DNA of 64,000 nt from Stenotrophomonas rhizophila (GTDB lineage Bacteria > Pseudomonadota > Gammaproteobacteria > Xanthomonadales > Xanthomonadaceae), in assembly GCF_000661955.1 (NCBI RefSeq), contig NZ_CP007597.1, positions 1,419,605 through 1,483,604 on the forward strand, in the 5' to 3' direction. The notes beneath the pieces were generated by a model. That model did no database searches, was not told the DNA's origin, and saw nothing but the letters and a program-made list of their open reading frames with translations. Shown piece by piece: positions 7,594-16,693 of the stretch. How positions within the stretch are numbered: position 1 is the first letter of the stretch; every line of letters starts with the position of its first letter. A program made the position numbers and the translations under genes.

Positions 7594-10398
7594 TTACCTG
7601 CCGAAGTCGTACTTGGCCTGCACATACACCGCGCGGCCGTAGGGGTTGTAGATGTTGCTGTTGTACGGCGCGCCCACGTTGCCGGCGTAGCTGTGCGCCT
7701 GCCCGTCGGGCATCTTGTTGAACACGTTGTTGACCATCACCGACAGGGTCAGGTCTTCCAGCGCCTGGTAGTTCACGCTCAGGTTGTAGGTGGTGTAGGA
7801 GCCCCACTTGCCCGCCTTGTAACCGGACGAATGCACGTAGTCGTACCCGTTGCCCAGGTAGGCCATGCGGTTGGGGGTCTTGCCGATGTAGTTGAAGTAC
7901 AGCGTGGTGGTCCACTTGTCCTTCGCCCAGCCGACCGAACCGTCAGTGCGCACCTTGGCGTACTGGTCGTAGTTCCACATCGCGTACGGGTCGCGCAGCA
8001 GGTCCAGGAATGCATCGCCCGGCTGCGGCTGCAGTTCGCGCTTGATCATGTTGGTGTAGTTGGCGCCGAACTGCAGTGCACCGAAACGGCCGATTTCCTG
8101 CACGTACTTGAAGCTGGCCGTGACCGCCTGCAGGTTCTGCGCGGCGACATTCAACTTGGGCGTGTAGATCTGCTCCAGGTTGCCGGCCGCGTCGCGGGTG
8201 ATCCAGTCGTCGACGTTCTGGCAGCTGGCCGAGGTGTTGTTGGTCAGGCCGTTGCGGCAGTAGTACTCGGCCAGCAGCAGCTGGTCAGAGGACAGGGTGT
8301 TGACCTCGTTCTTGATCTTCCAGTTGTAGTAGTCCACCGACACCGACAGATTGTTCATCGGTGCCCACACGATGCCGGCGTTCCAGACATCGGCGGTGAT
8401 GGGCTGCAGGTCGGGGTTGCCCGACTGCTCGCCGAACACCGATTCGTTGTCGTAGGCGCAGCCGAGGGTATCGGCCGGGTCATAGCCGAGCTGGCCACAC
8501 CGGTAGTAGTCGGTGGAGGCGTTGGCGTAGTAACCGCTGCGGCCCTGGAAGGCGTCGGACAGGCTGGGCGCTCGGAACGCGGTGCCGTATTTGCCGCGGA
8601 ACAGCAGGCTCTCGATCGGGCGGAATTCCACGCCGATGCTGTAGGTCGCCTTGTCCACGGTGTTGTTGGCGATCTTGAACGCGTCGTAGCGCCCGGAGCC
8701 GGTCACGGTGAGCGACTCCAGCAAGGGCATGCGCAGCTCGGTGGTCAGCGCGTAGTTGCTGCGGTGACCGGCGCCGGACACGGCCGTGGTGCCCCACACC
8801 TCGCCATCAAGCAGGCGCTGGTCGGGACGGTAGGACCAGCCTTCGCTGCCGCCCTCGGCGACCACCGCAAAGCCCGCATCGCCGCCGGGCAGGGTGAACA
8901 GCGAGCCGTTGGTGATCTGCACGCGGCCCAGGTTCTGCCAGGTCTTGCTTTCGTTGTAGGTGAAGCCGGTGAAGGTCTGGAAGTCGCCCGCGGGGAGGCG
9001 CGAGTAGAACGCACCCCAGTTGGGGTTGTAGATGTTGTAGCCGTCATCGGTGGTACCCAGCACCGGGCCGAGCACATGGTCTTCGAAGTAGCCGTCGATC
9101 TCGTCGGCCCAGCGCGCGAAGCTGCGCTCGGTCAGGCGATATTCGCCACGGCTGAAGCTGGCGCTGTAATCCCAGTTGCCGGCGCTGCCGCGGCCGCCCA
9201 GGGTGACCTGGTAGGACTTGTTGCGGTCGGTGCTGAGGATGTCGCGGTAGCCGGCGCCGCTGATGTCTTCCGGTGCGAAGGCGCGCTGCAGGTTCATGTA
9301 CTGCTGGCTGGACTGGTCATAGAACTGGCCAAAGCCCACATCGCTGCCCCAGAACGCATAGCCCGAGCCGGAGGTGTAATCGACTTCTTCCAGGCTGTAG
9401 AGCGCATCGCCGAACAACTGGAAATTGTCGTTCACATCGAAGCTCATCGAGGTGTAGAACTGGCTGCTTTCCTTGCCGTTCTTGAGTGTCTTGTAGCCGG
9501 GGCTGTAAGCCGAGCCGCAGGATTCGCCGGTCGCGCGCGTGCCGAGCACGGTGGTGCCACCGAATTGCCCCGCAACGCCTGCGCACCGGGTGGGATCCAT
9601 CATCACATAGGCGTTCTGCTGGTCGGGCAGGTACACCAGGAAGTCGTTGGTGGGGACCTGCGCCGAATAACCGACCGGATTGTTCACCTTGGTCAGGTCG
9701 CGCTGGTAGCCCCAGATCGGGCTGCTCTTCTCATACTGCACGTTGACCAGCGCGTGGAAGCGGTCGTCGAACGCATTGAAGCCATGCGCACCGCTGAGCC
9801 GGAAGCTGTTGCCACCGCCCTCGGTATAGGCGCCGCCGCGCACGTTGAGCACGCCGCCGTCCATGCGGTCCTTGAGGATGATGTTGACCACGCCGGCGAT
9901 CGCGTCCGAGCCATACAGCGAGGACTGCCCGCCGGGCAGAATCTCGATGCGCTCGACGATGTCGATCGGAATGCCGCTGAGGTTGTTGAAGGTGTCGCTG
10001 CCGTTGTAGAGGGCAGGGTAGGACAGCATCGGCCGCCCATTGATCAGGTACTTGGTGTAGCCCGGGTTGAGCCCGAACATGCCCGACGCCTCGGCACCCT
10101 GGGTGAACGATGCCGAGCTCTGGCCACCCTGCAGGCCGCCGGTGGTGAGCGAGTTCTGCTGCAGCACTTCGGCCACGCTGGAGAAGCCGCGGGTCTGGAT
10201 GTCCTCGGCGGTGACGGTCAGCACCGGGGTGTGGTTTTCGATCTCGGTCTGCGGGATCAGCGAGCCGGTGACGGTGACGCGGCTCAGTTCGGTCGTCGCC
10301 GCATCCTGGGCGAACGCGCTTGCGCTGGCGAGCAGCAGGCCGGACAGGACGGCGGCGGTAAGCGGGTGACGCGGGTACTTGAGGCCTTTGCGGAACAT
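7594..10398 (-). CDS. TonB-dependent outer-membrane receptor
   Basis: 934 residues. A signal peptide (AAVLSGLLLASASAFAQ, cleavage near residue 31) is followed by a TonB-box-like SRVTVTGSLIP, a plug domain (VLTVTAEDIQTRGF, GMFGLNPGYTKYLINGRPM, IVERIEILPGGQSSLYGSDA) and a beta-barrel ending VYVQAKYDFGR. It is homologous to the receptor at 3857-6757 in architecture but diverged in the barrel, so the pair probably recognise different ligands. The start has GGAG seven to eight bases upstream. No substrate enzyme gene is linked on this side; mrp is divergent at 10804. Confidence 0.95.
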   Translation of the reverse strand: MFRKGLKYPRHPLTAAVLSGLLLASASAFAQDAATTELSRVTVTGSLIPQTEIENHTPVLTVTAEDIQTRGFSSVAEVLQQNSLTTGGLQGGQSSASFTQGAEASGMFGLNPGYTKYLINGRPMLSYPALYNGSDTFNNLSGIPIDIVERIEILPGGQSSLYGSDAIAGVVNIILKDRMDGGVLNVRGGAYTEGGGNSFRLSGAHGFNAFDDRFHALVNVQYEKSSPIWGYQRDLTKVNNPVGYSAQVPTNDFLVYLPDQQNAYVMMDPTRCAGVAGQFGGTTVLGTRATGESCGSAYSPGYKTLKNGKESSQFYTSMSFDVNDNFQLFGDALYSLEEVDYTSGSGYAFWGSDVGFGQFYDQSSQQYMNLQRAFAPEDISGAGYRDILSTDRNKSYQVTLGGRGSAGNWDYSASFSRGEYRLTERSFARWADEIDGYFEDHVLGPVLGTTDDGYNIYNPNWGAFYSRLPAGDFQTFTGFTYNESKTWQNLGRVQITNGSLFTLPGGDAGFAVVAEGGSEGWSYRPDQRLLDGEVWGTTAVSGAGHRSNYALTTELRMPLLESLTVTGSGRYDAFKIANNTVDKATYSIGVEFRPIESLLFRGKYGTAFRAPSLSDAFQGRSGYYANASTDYYRCGQLGYDPADTLGCAYDNESVFGEQSGNPDLQPITADVWNAGIVWAPMNNLSVSVDYYNWKIKNEVNTLSSDQLLLAEYYCRNGLTNNTSASCQNVDDWITRDAAGNLEQIYTPKLNVAAQNLQAVTASFKYVQEIGRFGALQFGANYTNMIKRELQPQPGDAFLDLLRDPYAMWNYDQYAKVRTDGSVGWAKDKWTTTLYFNYIGKTPNRMAYLGNGYDYVHSSGYKAGKWGSYTTYNLSVNYQALEDLTLSVMVNNVFNKMPDGQAHSYAGNVGAPYNSNIYNPYGRAVYVQAKYDFGR

Positions 10399-10484
10399 GT
10401 GGATCTCCGTACTGGTAATGGCGCGGTATTCCCTTTCCTGGCAATACCCGGATCGTTCAGCTGGGTTTCAGCGTTTTTCGACCG

Positions 10485-10501
10485 TAACACAGGCTTAACT
10501 T
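10485..10501 (-). promoter_or_regulatory. Upstream motif shared by both receptor genes
   Basis: Minus-strand AAGTTAAGCCTGTGTTA, matching 15 of 17 bases with the motif at 6898-6914. It lies 86 bases before the receptor start codon, compared with 140 for the first receptor. It is a candidate promoter core or regulator site. Confidence 0.5.
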
Positions 10502-10803
10502 GAAATAAATGTCTTGGAAACATTATTCGTTTATTCCGAAAATTATTCATGAAAAACATACGGTTACGGATTACCTTGGTGTCGTTTCATAATAACAATG
10601 AATAAATGATGAATATCCATACAAGTTAACAACCGAGATACTTGGACAAGTTTCCATCAGCGGCAGCCGATGCAGCTGCGCTGCGTGATGCAACCGGTGG
10701 GAAAACACGGTGCGGCGTGCACTGCTGCCCATCACAGCGGGGCGCGGCCCGGCCGGGGTTGTATAGTTGCCGGTTCCCATCGCGGTCTTCCCGGAGCCAT
10801 GCA
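10502..10803. other. AT-rich divergent regulatory region between receptor and mrp
   Basis: No gene seen. Bases 10500-10640 are strikingly AT-rich for this genome (several TTATT and AATAA runs) and probably serve as upstream activating DNA for the receptor. A TATAGT hexamer at 10762-10767 is a possible -10 for mrp, about 36 bases before its start. Confidence 0.45.
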
Positions 10804-11661
10804 GTGAGCAGCAGTCAGTCGCGTCGTCCCCACGCCAGCCAGGTGCAGAAAGGGCTCAGCCCGCATCCGCGCATCCGCAACGTGATTGCCGTGGGATCGG
10901 GCAAGGGCGGCGTGGGCAAGTCCACCACGGCGGTGAACCTGGCCGTGGCGCTGGCCAAACTGGGCGCGCGCGTGGGCCTGCTGGATGCCGACATCTACGG
11001 TCCGAGCGTGCCGGCCATGCTCGGCCTCAGCGGCCGCCCGGAAAGCCCGGACAACAAGTCGATCGAACCGATGCGCGCCTTCGGCGTGGAGACCATGTCG
11101 ATCGGCTACCTGATCGAAGACGAGACGCCGATGATCTGGCGCGGCCCGATGGCCACCTCGGCGATGACCCAGTTCTTCAATGACACTCTTTGGGATGACC
11201 TGGACTACCTGCTGATCGACCTGCCGCCGGGCACCGGCGACATCCAGCTGACCCTGACCCAGAAGATTCCGCTGGCCGGCGCGGTGATCGTCACCACGCC
11301 GCAGGACATCGCCACGCTGGACGCCAGGAAGGCATTGAAGATGTTCGAGAAGGTGGAAGTGCCGGTCCTGGGCATCCTGGAGAACATGGCCGTGCACACC
11401 TGCAGCAACTGCGGCCACCGCGAGCACCTGTTCGGCGATGGCGGCGGCGAGCGCATGGCCGCGCAGTACGGCGTGCCGCTGCTGGGGTCGCTGCCGCTGG
11501 AAATCGGCATCCGCGAGCAGGGCGATGCCGGCACGCCGATCACCGCCGCATTGCCGGACTCGGCAGCCGCCCAGGCCTACCTGCGCGCGGCCGAGCGCCT
11601 GATCGAGGAAGTGGCCAAGCGCCCGCGCGCCAGCATCCCGATCCTGTCCTCCCTGATCTGA
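10804..11661 (+). CDS. mrp: Mrp/NBP35-family iron-sulfur cluster carrier ATPase
   Basis: 285 residues from a GTG start with GGAG seven bases upstream; in-frame extension to 10642 is non-family sequence. The deviant Walker A GKGGVGKST (residues 33-41), the switch DADIYGPSVP, DLPPGTGD, and the cysteine pair in HTCSNCGH are the hallmarks of Mrp/ApbC proteins. These bind and transfer 4Fe-4S clusters to apoproteins in the cytoplasm. The N-terminal DUF59 domain of the longer E. coli type is absent, a common short form. It is followed by dcd after a hairpin and probably has its own promoter. Confidence 0.93.
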   Translation: MSSSQSRRPHASQVQKGLSPHPRIRNVIAVGSGKGGVGKSTTAVNLAVALAKLGARVGLLDADIYGPSVPAMLGLSGRPESPDNKSIEPMRAFGVETMSIGYLIEDETPMIWRGPMATSAMTQFFNDTLWDDLDYLLIDLPPGTGDIQLTLTQKIPLAGAVIVTTPQDIATLDARKALKMFEKVEVPVLGILENMAVHTCSNCGHREHLFGDGGGERMAAQYGVPLLGSLPLEIGIREQGDAGTPITAALPDSAAAQAYLRAAERLIEEVAKRPRASIPILSSLI

Positions 11662-11695
11662 CCGCCCGGCCCTGGGCCTGGCACGTCTGAACCGC

Positions 11696-11722
11696 ACAAG
11701 GCCCGGCATTGCCGGGCCTTGT
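11696..11722. terminator. Symmetric hairpin between mrp and dcd
   Basis: Twelve perfect base pairs (11696-11707 with 11711-11722) around ATT, 34 bases beyond the mrp stop. The following T-tract is weak, so it may be a partial terminator or mRNA 3'-end stabiliser. Confidence 0.55.
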
Positions 11723-11832
11723 TGCCTGCGCCCCCTGCATCGCAGCTGGCCGCAACCCGGGTGGCTGTTTAGAATCGTGGCCCGGGCGCCCGTTGGCGGT
11801 GCCGTTGTTCCTTTCCGCACCCAGGACCCCCC

Positions 11833-12405
11833 ATGAGCATCAAGAGTGACCGCTGGATCCGTCAGATGGCCGAACAGCAGGCGATGATCGAGCCGTTCGA
11901 AGCTGGCCAGGTCAAGCAGGCCAACGGCCAGCGCATCGTCAGCTACGGCACCTCCAGCTACGGCTACGACGTGCGCTGCTCGCGCGAGTTCAAGGTGTTC
12001 ACCAACATCAACTCCACCATCGTCGATCCCAAGCACTTCGACCCGGGCAGCTTCGTGGACATCGTGGGCGACGAGTGCATCATCCCGCCCAACAGCTTCG
12101 CGCTGGCGCGCACCGTGGAGTACTTCCGCATCCCGCGTGACACCCTGGTGGTGTGCCTGGGCAAGAGCACGTACGCGCGCTGCGGCATCATCGTCAACGT
12201 GACCCCGCTGGAACCGGAGTGGGAAGGCCATGTGACCCTGGAATTCAGCAACACCACGCCGCTGCCGGCGCGCATCTATGCCAACGAAGGCGTGGCCCAG
12301 ATGCTGTTCTTCCAGGCCGACAAGGACGATATCTGCGAGACGTCGTACAAGGACCGCGGTGGCAAGTACCAGGGCCAGACCGGCGTGACCCTACCGCGCA
12401 CCTGA
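11833..12405 (+). CDS. dcd: dCTP deaminase
   Basis: 190 residues, full family length. Converts dCTP to dUTP in the cytoplasm, feeding thymidylate synthesis through dUTPase. Conserved blocks are present: [12 protein letters not shown] (residues 37-48), [10 protein letters not shown] with the substrate-binding Ser/Arg, [17 protein letters not shown] carrying the catalytic Glu in the EPEWEG segment, and the C-terminal [13 protein letters not shown] possible -10 (TAGAAT, 11770-11775) precedes it. It probably forms a single-gene unit ended by the hairpin at 12595-12630. Confidence 0.97.
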   Translation: MSIKSDRWIRQMAEQQAMIEPFEAGQVKQANGQRIVSYGTSSYGYDVRCSREFKVFTNINSTIVDPKHFDPGSFVDIVGDECIIPPNSFALARTVEYFRIPRDTLVVCLGKSTYARCGIIVNVTPLEPEWEGHVTLEFSNTTPLPARIYANEGVAQMLFFQADKDDICETSYKDRGGKYQGQTGVTLPRT

Positions 12406-12536
12406 TCACCACGCGGGTGTCTGCCGCGCATCTGGTCTTCCCCGGCGTGCTGGCGCGCATCGTGTAAACCCGACGCGCGGACTGCGGTGCACCGGGTCCC
12501 CTGACGCGGATACTGCTGGGCGCCTGGTTCCCCGAA

Positions 12537-12561
12537 GGGTAGAGCCGACCGTTGGTCGGCT
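12537..12561 (+). repeat. REP element (SMAG-like)
   Basis: GGGTAGAGCCGACC-GTT-GGTCGGCT: the GTAG head plus palindromic stem typical of Stenotrophomonas REP elements. Related copies occur throughout this window. Confidence 0.85.
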
Positions 12562-12594
12562 GCGGTTGCGCGATCCGTAACGGCGACCGCCCCG

Positions 12595-12630
12595 AACGAA
12601 AAAGCGCGGATCGCTCCGCGCTTTTTCGTT
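12595..12630. terminator. Bidirectional rho-independent terminator
   Basis: Sixteen perfect base pairs (12595-12610 with 12615-12630) with A/T runs on both sides, so it can stop transcription from dcd on the plus strand and from the small membrane-protein gene on the minus strand. Confidence 0.85.
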
Positions 12631-12639
12631 TCACCGGTT

Positions 12640-12700
12640 TGCCGGCCAGCGGCCGGCACTACCTTTGTTTCTGCGGTTGCCGGCCAGCGGCCGGCACTAC
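12640..12700 (-). repeat. Two tandem REP elements
   Basis: Copies at 12640-12662 and 12679-12700 share TTGCCGGCCAGCGGCCGGCA followed by CTAC, in inverse orientation to the copy at 12537. The second copy's GTAG end overlaps the TAG stop codon of the small gene at 12697-12864. Confidence 0.9.
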
Positions 12701-12864
12701 TTGCCGCGGCCGAACAGCAGTCCGATGCCCACCGCCACCAGTACCACCGGCCACCAGGTGAGGATCAGCTTCCCCATGTTCATGTTGGTCCAGCCCAGAT
12801 TGCTGGCCAGCAGGAACAGGCCGACGAGGATCAGGACGATGGCAGCGACAAGGTTGGAACGCAT
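12697..12864 (-). CDS. Small LiaI/LiaF-like membrane protein (55 residues)
   Basis: A short gene encoding 55 residues, starting MRSNLVAAIVLILVGLFLL and ending GIGLLFGRGK. Two hydrophobic segments (about residues 5-22 and 33-51) flank a short SNLGWTNMNMGKL turn. The pattern of an NLG-W turn and a second segment opening with WWPVVLV is the one seen in the LiaI/LiaF-type (DUF5668) transmembrane domain. Inner-membrane location is expected. Function is unknown; relatives in other bacteria are linked to envelope-stress sensing, which is only suggestive here. It lies 15 bases downstream of the HIT gene on the same strand and may be cotranscribed with it. Its TAG stop is provided by a REP element. 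Confidence 0.75.
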   Translation of the reverse strand: MRSNLVAAIVLILVGLFLLASNLGWTNMNMGKLILTWWPVVLVAVGIGLLFGRGK

Positions 12865-12879
12865 CAGGGGCAGGGTCCG

Positions 12880-13302
12880 CTAGGGCTGGGGCGAATATCC
12901 TAGCCGTTCCTTCCAGTGCGCGACACGTTCGGCCAGCACCGCCGGATCGAAACGGTGTGCCTGGCCCTGGCCCCACACGGGGCCCGGCCACGCCGGATCG
13001 CCAACGTGGCGGCCGATCACGTGGAAATGCAACTGGCGCACGATGTTGCCCAGTGCGCCGATGTTGATCTTCTCCACCCCGTCGGTGCCCTTGAGCGCCT
13101 TGCAGGCACGGTTCAACTCGGTGCGCAGTTTGTCCTGCTGATCGCCGTCCAGGTCGATCCACTCGGTGATGCCGGCCAGCCGGGGCACCAGGATCAACCA
13201 GGGGTAACGCTCGTCGTTCATCAATCGCACTTGCGACAACGGCCCTTCTGCTACCAGTACGCTATCGGTGGCCAGGCGTGGATCCAGTTCGAACTCGCTC
13301 AT
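12880..13302 (-). CDS. HIT-domain hydrolase
   Basis: 140 residues. The histidine-triad motif region reads QLHFHVIGRH near residue 92, with the two upstream histidines (including the position of the nucleophilic middle His) and Ile where the third triad His usually sits, followed by DPAWPGPVWG. This variant is typical of a proteobacterial HIT subfamily. HIT proteins hydrolyse nucleoside phosphoramidates or dinucleotide polyphosphates; the exact substrate is unknown. Its ATG overlaps the TGA of the dienelactone hydrolase gene (ATGA), indicating translational coupling. Confidence 0.88.
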   Translation of the reverse strand: MSEFELDPRLATDSVLVAEGPLSQVRLMNDERYPWLILVPRLAGITEWIDLDGDQQDKLRTELNRACKALKGTDGVEKINIGALGNIVRQLHFHVIGRHVGDPAWPGPVWGQGQAHRFDPAVLAERVAHWKERLGYSPQP

Positions 13303-13970
13303 CCAAGATGCTCCGCAAAGAAGTCCAGGGTGCGTTCCAGCGCCAGGGTGGCGCTGTCTGGATCATACGCATGTCCGACGCTGCGGTTGAAGGCGTGGTC
13401 GGCCGGGTACACGAAGGTGGCCATCTGCGGCAGCTTCTCGCGGTGGGCGGCGATCGCCTCGGGCGGGATGCTTTTGTCCTGGGCGCCGAAGTGGAACATC
13501 ACCGGCGCCTTGGGTGGTTCGTCCAGGAACTGCACGTTGCGCGCCCCGTAGTAGCTGACCGACGGCAGGCCCAGCCGCAGCGCCGACAACAGCGCGATGC
13601 TGCCGCCCCAGCAGTAGCCCACCGTACCCACCTTGCCGGCCGGGGCCAGCCGCGAAGCCGCGGCGCGGACGATTTCCAATGCCTTCTCCACGCCCAGAGC
13701 GTTCACCCGTTCCAGCCCCTGCTTCACCCCGTCCGGGTCGTAGGGCAGGGCGTCGGGGTCGGCGTCCACCCCGTCGATGAGGTCGAAGAACGACGGCGCC
13801 AGCACCGCGTAGCCCTGCGCGGCAAAGCCTTCGGCCACCTCGCGCACGTGCGCGTTGACCCCGAAGATCTCCTGGATGACCACCAGCCCGCCCCGGGGCT
13901 TGCCCGCCGGCGTGGCCTGCCAGGCCCGGACCGGACCGTGGTGCGTATCGAGCGTGACCCACTCACCCAT
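13299..13970 (-). CDS. Dienelactone hydrolase family protein
   Basis: 223 residues, the usual length. Alpha/beta hydrolase with the cysteine nucleophile in GYCWGGS (Cys120), Asp in FGAQDKSIP and His in YPADHAFN, the DLH triad. Members open dienelactones in aromatic degradation or act on other esters; no catabolic genes are nearby, so the substrate is open. It is the first gene of a short minus-strand unit with the HIT gene and perhaps the 55-residue membrane protein. Confidence 0.92.
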   Translation of the reverse strand: MGEWVTLDTHHGPVRAWQATPAGKPRGGLVVIQEIFGVNAHVREVAEGFAAQGYAVLAPSFFDLIDGVDADPDALPYDPDGVKQGLERVNALGVEKALEIVRAAASRLAPAGKVGTVGYCWGGSIALLSALRLGLPSVSYYGARNVQFLDEPPKAPVMFHFGAQDKSIPPEAIAAHREKLPQMATFVYPADHAFNRSVGHAYDPDSATLALERTLDFFAEHLG

Positions 13971-14096
13971 GATGCGTGACTCCTGTTGGTTCAGGCGTTC
14001 ATTATCGGCCGCGCGCCGGTTAGGGCGGTGTCAGCGGCCGTGCCGGGTCTGGCGGGATCGCCCCGATGCGATTCAGGGCCCGGGGCCCAACGCCGG

Positions 14097-14102
14097 TATA
14101 CT
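14097..14102 (+). promoter_or_regulatory. Possible -10 box for rimO
   Basis: TATACT lies 72 bases before the rimO start codon. No good -35 at standard distance was found, so this is tentative. Confidence 0.3.
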
Positions 14103-14174
14103 TGCCGCCGTTTCCGGCCCCAGGTCCCCACGCCATTCCGGCATGGGCCCAGGCCCCCAGAGTCCCGCGATTCC

Positions 14175-15539
14175 ATGTCCCAGCTGAACCCCAAAGTCGG
14201 CTTCGTCAGCCTTGGCTGCCCGAAGGCGCTCGTCGATTCCGAACGCATCCTCACCCAGCTGCGCTCGGAGGGCTACGACATCGTGCCCTCCTACGATGCG
14301 GCCGACGTCGTGGTGGTCAACACCTGCGGCTTCATCGATTCGGCCGTGACCGAGTCGCTGGATGCGATCGGCGAGGCGATGAACGCCAACGGCAAGGTCA
14401 TCGTCACCGGCTGCCTGGGCAAGCGCCCCGAGCAGATCCGCGAGGCGTACCCGAACGTGCTGGCGGTGTCCGGCCCGCAGGACTACATCAGCGTCATGGA
14501 GGCCGTGCACGCCGCGCTGCCGCCCAAGCACGATCCGTTCGTGGACCTGGTGCCCGACTACGGCATCAAGCTGACCCCGCGCCATTACGCGTACCTGAAG
14601 ATCTCCGAAGGCTGCAACCACAAGTGCAGCTTCTGCATCATTCCGTCGATGCGCGGCAAGCTGGTCTCGCGCCCGGTCGATGAGGTGCTGCGCGAGGCCG
14701 AGCGGCTGGTGCGCGGTGGGGTGAAGGAACTGCTGGTGGTGTCCCAGGACACTTCGGCCTATGGCGTGGATGTGAAGTACGCCGAGCGCATGTGGCGCGA
14801 CAAGGCCTACCAGACCCGGCTCAAGGCGCTGTGCGAAGGCTTGTCCGAACTGGATGCCTGGACCCGCATGCACTACGTGTATCCGTACCCGCACGTGGAC
14901 GAGATCGTGCCGCTGATGGCCGAAAACCGGATCCTGCCGTACCTGGACATTCCGTTCCAGCACGCCAGCCCGCGCATCCTGAAGCTGATGAAGCGCCCGG
15001 GTGCGGTCGACAAGACCCTCGAGCGCGTGCAGCGCTGGCGCCAGCTGTGCCCGGACATCACCGTGCGCTCGACCTTCATCGTCGGCTTCCCCGGCGAGAC
15101 CGACGCCGAGTTCGAGGAACTGCTGGGCTTCCTGGACGAGGCGCAGCTGGACCGCGTGGGCGCATTCGCCTACTCACCGGTGACCGGTGCCACGGCCAAC
15201 GACCTGCCCGATGCGGTGCCCGAGGAAGTGAAGCAGGAGCGCCTGGCGCGCTTCATGGAACGCCAGGCAGAGATCTCCGCCGCGCGCCTGGAGGCCAAGA
15301 TCGGCACCGTGCAGCAGTGCCTGGTCGACGCGATCGAAGACGGCATCGCGGTGGCCCGGTCCAAGGCCGATGCGCCGGAAATCGATGGTCTGGTGCACAT
15401 CCAGAATGCCGAGGAAGCCCGCCTGCGCGTGGGCCAGTTCGTCGACGTGGAGATCACCGAGAGCGACGACCACGACCTGTACGGCGACGCGTTGATCGAC
15501 GCGGCGGCCCGCAAGCCGTTCGACCTGCAGGTGCTGTGA
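14175..15539 (+). CDS. rimO: Ribosomal protein S12 methylthiotransferase RimO
   Basis: 454 residues from the ATG of [23 protein letters not shown]. The N-terminal UPF0004 domain supplies three cysteines for one 4Fe-4S cluster (GCPKA, NTCGF, TGCLGK). The radical-SAM triad is Cys147-x3-Cys151-x2-Cys154 in [11 protein letters not shown]-terminal TRAM domain (about residues 375-450) ends the protein. RimO adds a methylthio group to an aspartate of ribosomal protein S12. The long in-frame extension upstream to 13986 is not family sequence. The stop overlaps the GTG start of the next gene. Confidence 0.97.
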   Translation: MSQLNPKVGFVSLGCPKALVDSERILTQLRSEGYDIVPSYDAADVVVVNTCGFIDSAVTESLDAIGEAMNANGKVIVTGCLGKRPEQIREAYPNVLAVSGPQDYISVMEAVHAALPPKHDPFVDLVPDYGIKLTPRHYAYLKISEGCNHKCSFCIIPSMRGKLVSRPVDEVLREAERLVRGGVKELLVVSQDTSAYGVDVKYAERMWRDKAYQTRLKALCEGLSELDAWTRMHYVYPYPHVDEIVPLMAENRILPYLDIPFQHASPRILKLMKRPGAVDKTLERVQRWRQLCPDITVRSTFIVGFPGETDAEFEELLGFLDEAQLDRVGAFAYSPVTGATANDLPDAVPEEVKQERLARFMERQAEISAARLEAKIGTVQQCLVDAIEDGIAVARSKADAPEIDGLVHIQNAEEARLRVGQFVDVEITESDDHDLYGDALIDAAARKPFDLQVL

Positions 15540-16366
15540 CCGCGGCAGCGGTCGATGCCGGTGGCACGCGCCGCCGTTTCATCGCACCGCCGCGTGGCGC
15601 CGTGGCGGCGGACGTCTTCGCCCAGCCGCTGTTTGCCGGGTTCTCCCGCTACGCCGATCTGCTGACGGCGGCCGACTGGCCGACCGTCGCGGCGCTCGAT
15701 GCCCGCCTGGCATTGCCGGGCCGGCACCTGGTCGAGCAGGACGACGCGCTGCTGGCCGATGGCCTGCACTACGAGCAACGCATTGCGCAGGGCCGCATTG
15801 CCACCCGCACGGCGAACTGGCACGACCTGTTCAATGCGCTGGTGTGGGCATGCCATCCGGCCATCAAACATGCGCTCAACGCACGCCAATGCCTGCACAT
15901 CGGCTGTCATGGTCCGCAGCAGCGCAACCGTGCGCAGGCGGCGCTGACCCAGTTCGACGAAACCGGCGTGATCGTGCGGGTGCGCGATCCGGCGATGGTG
16001 CAGGCCTGGGACCGGCATGACTGGGCGGCGGTGTTCGTGGATGGGGCAGGGCAGTGGCGCAACGGCGAGATCGCCGTGGCGGCGGTGATCGGCCACGCGT
16101 TGATGGAGCAGGCCTTGTTGCCGGGGCGTCTGCTGGTGGGCAAGTGCGTGGTGGTGTGCGCCGACGAGGATGCGCGCGCCGTGGCACAGGTCGCGCGGAG
16201 GATCCAGAGCGGACGCGTGCTCAACGATCCGCTGGAGCTGCGGCCGTTGCCGCTGGCGGGCATTCCCGGCTGGCATCCGCGGCAGGATGCGGCGTTTTAC
16301 CGGCAGGCCGATTATTTCCGGCCGCTGCGCGACGGCAGGGGCTATCCCGCGCCGCAGGACGCGTAA
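15536..16366 (+). CDS. DUF3025-family protein
   Basis: 276 residues from a GTG that overlaps the rimO stop (GTGA), so translation is probably coupled to rimO. The sequence has the DUF3025 pattern: an N-terminal [11 protein letters not shown], the [10 protein letters not shown] block (about residues 100-110), [14 protein letters not shown], and a late GWHP...FYR...YFRPLR end. Function is unknown for the family. Linkage to rimO is common in this group of bacteria but tells little about its role. No signal peptide or membrane segment is evident. Confidence 0.85.
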   Translation: MTAAAVDAGGTRRRFIAPPRGAVAADVFAQPLFAGFSRYADLLTAADWPTVAALDARLALPGRHLVEQDDALLADGLHYEQRIAQGRIATRTANWHDLFNALVWACHPAIKHALNARQCLHIGCHGPQQRNRAQAALTQFDETGVIVRVRDPAMVQAWDRHDWAAVFVDGAGQWRNGEIAVAAVIGHALMEQALLPGRLLVGKCVVVCADEDARAVAQVARRIQSGRVLNDPLELRPLPLAGIPGWHPRQDAAFYRQADYFRPLRDGRGYPAPQDA

Positions 16367-16367
16367 G

Positions 16368-16454
16368 GCCGCGCACGGTAGGGTTGGTTCCCAAACAACC
16401 GCCGGTAGCGGCGCCACACCCGGTAACGCCGCGCGTTGAGCGACGCAAAGGCCT
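16368..16454 (+). repeat. Copy 1 of an 87-bp intergenic direct repeat
   Basis: Shares CGGTAGGGTTGGTTCCCAAA and CACCCGGTAACGCCG with 16607-16693, roughly 85% identical over its length. The GGTTG...CAACC part can form a small hairpin. It begins right after the stop of the DUF3025 gene. Confidence 0.8.
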
Positions 16455-16606
16455 TTGTCGCCGATGCTCATGCCAATACCGAACGCGGCGAATCCCATGG
16501 CAGTCGATCGGGATGCGACCCTACCAACAGCAGGTAGCCCTCAACGCCGGGATGGCGCTGCGGCCATCGCCGATGGGCATCCCCGTTCCGCCTGCGCACC
16601 AGGACG
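16455..16606. other. Spacer between the two 87-bp repeats
   Basis: About 150 bases without a credible gene. It includes a GCGACCCTACC stretch that is partly complementary to the GGTAGGGT head of the repeats. Confidence 0.4.
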
Positions 16607-16693
16607 CCCCACACGGTAGGGTTGGTTCCCAAACAACTGCCGATAACAGCGCACCACCCGGTAACGCCGTGCGTTGAACGGCGCAAAAGGCCT
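16607..16693 (+). repeat. Copy 2 of an 87-bp intergenic direct repeat
   Basis: Second copy of the repeat at 16368-16454, in the same orientation. Its end abuts the greB stop codon at 16693-16695. Confidence 0.8.

Noticed and set aside
7693..10503. 936-codon plus-strand open frame over the second receptor
   Set aside because: Shadow frame; the receptor on the minus strand has signal peptide, plug and barrel features.
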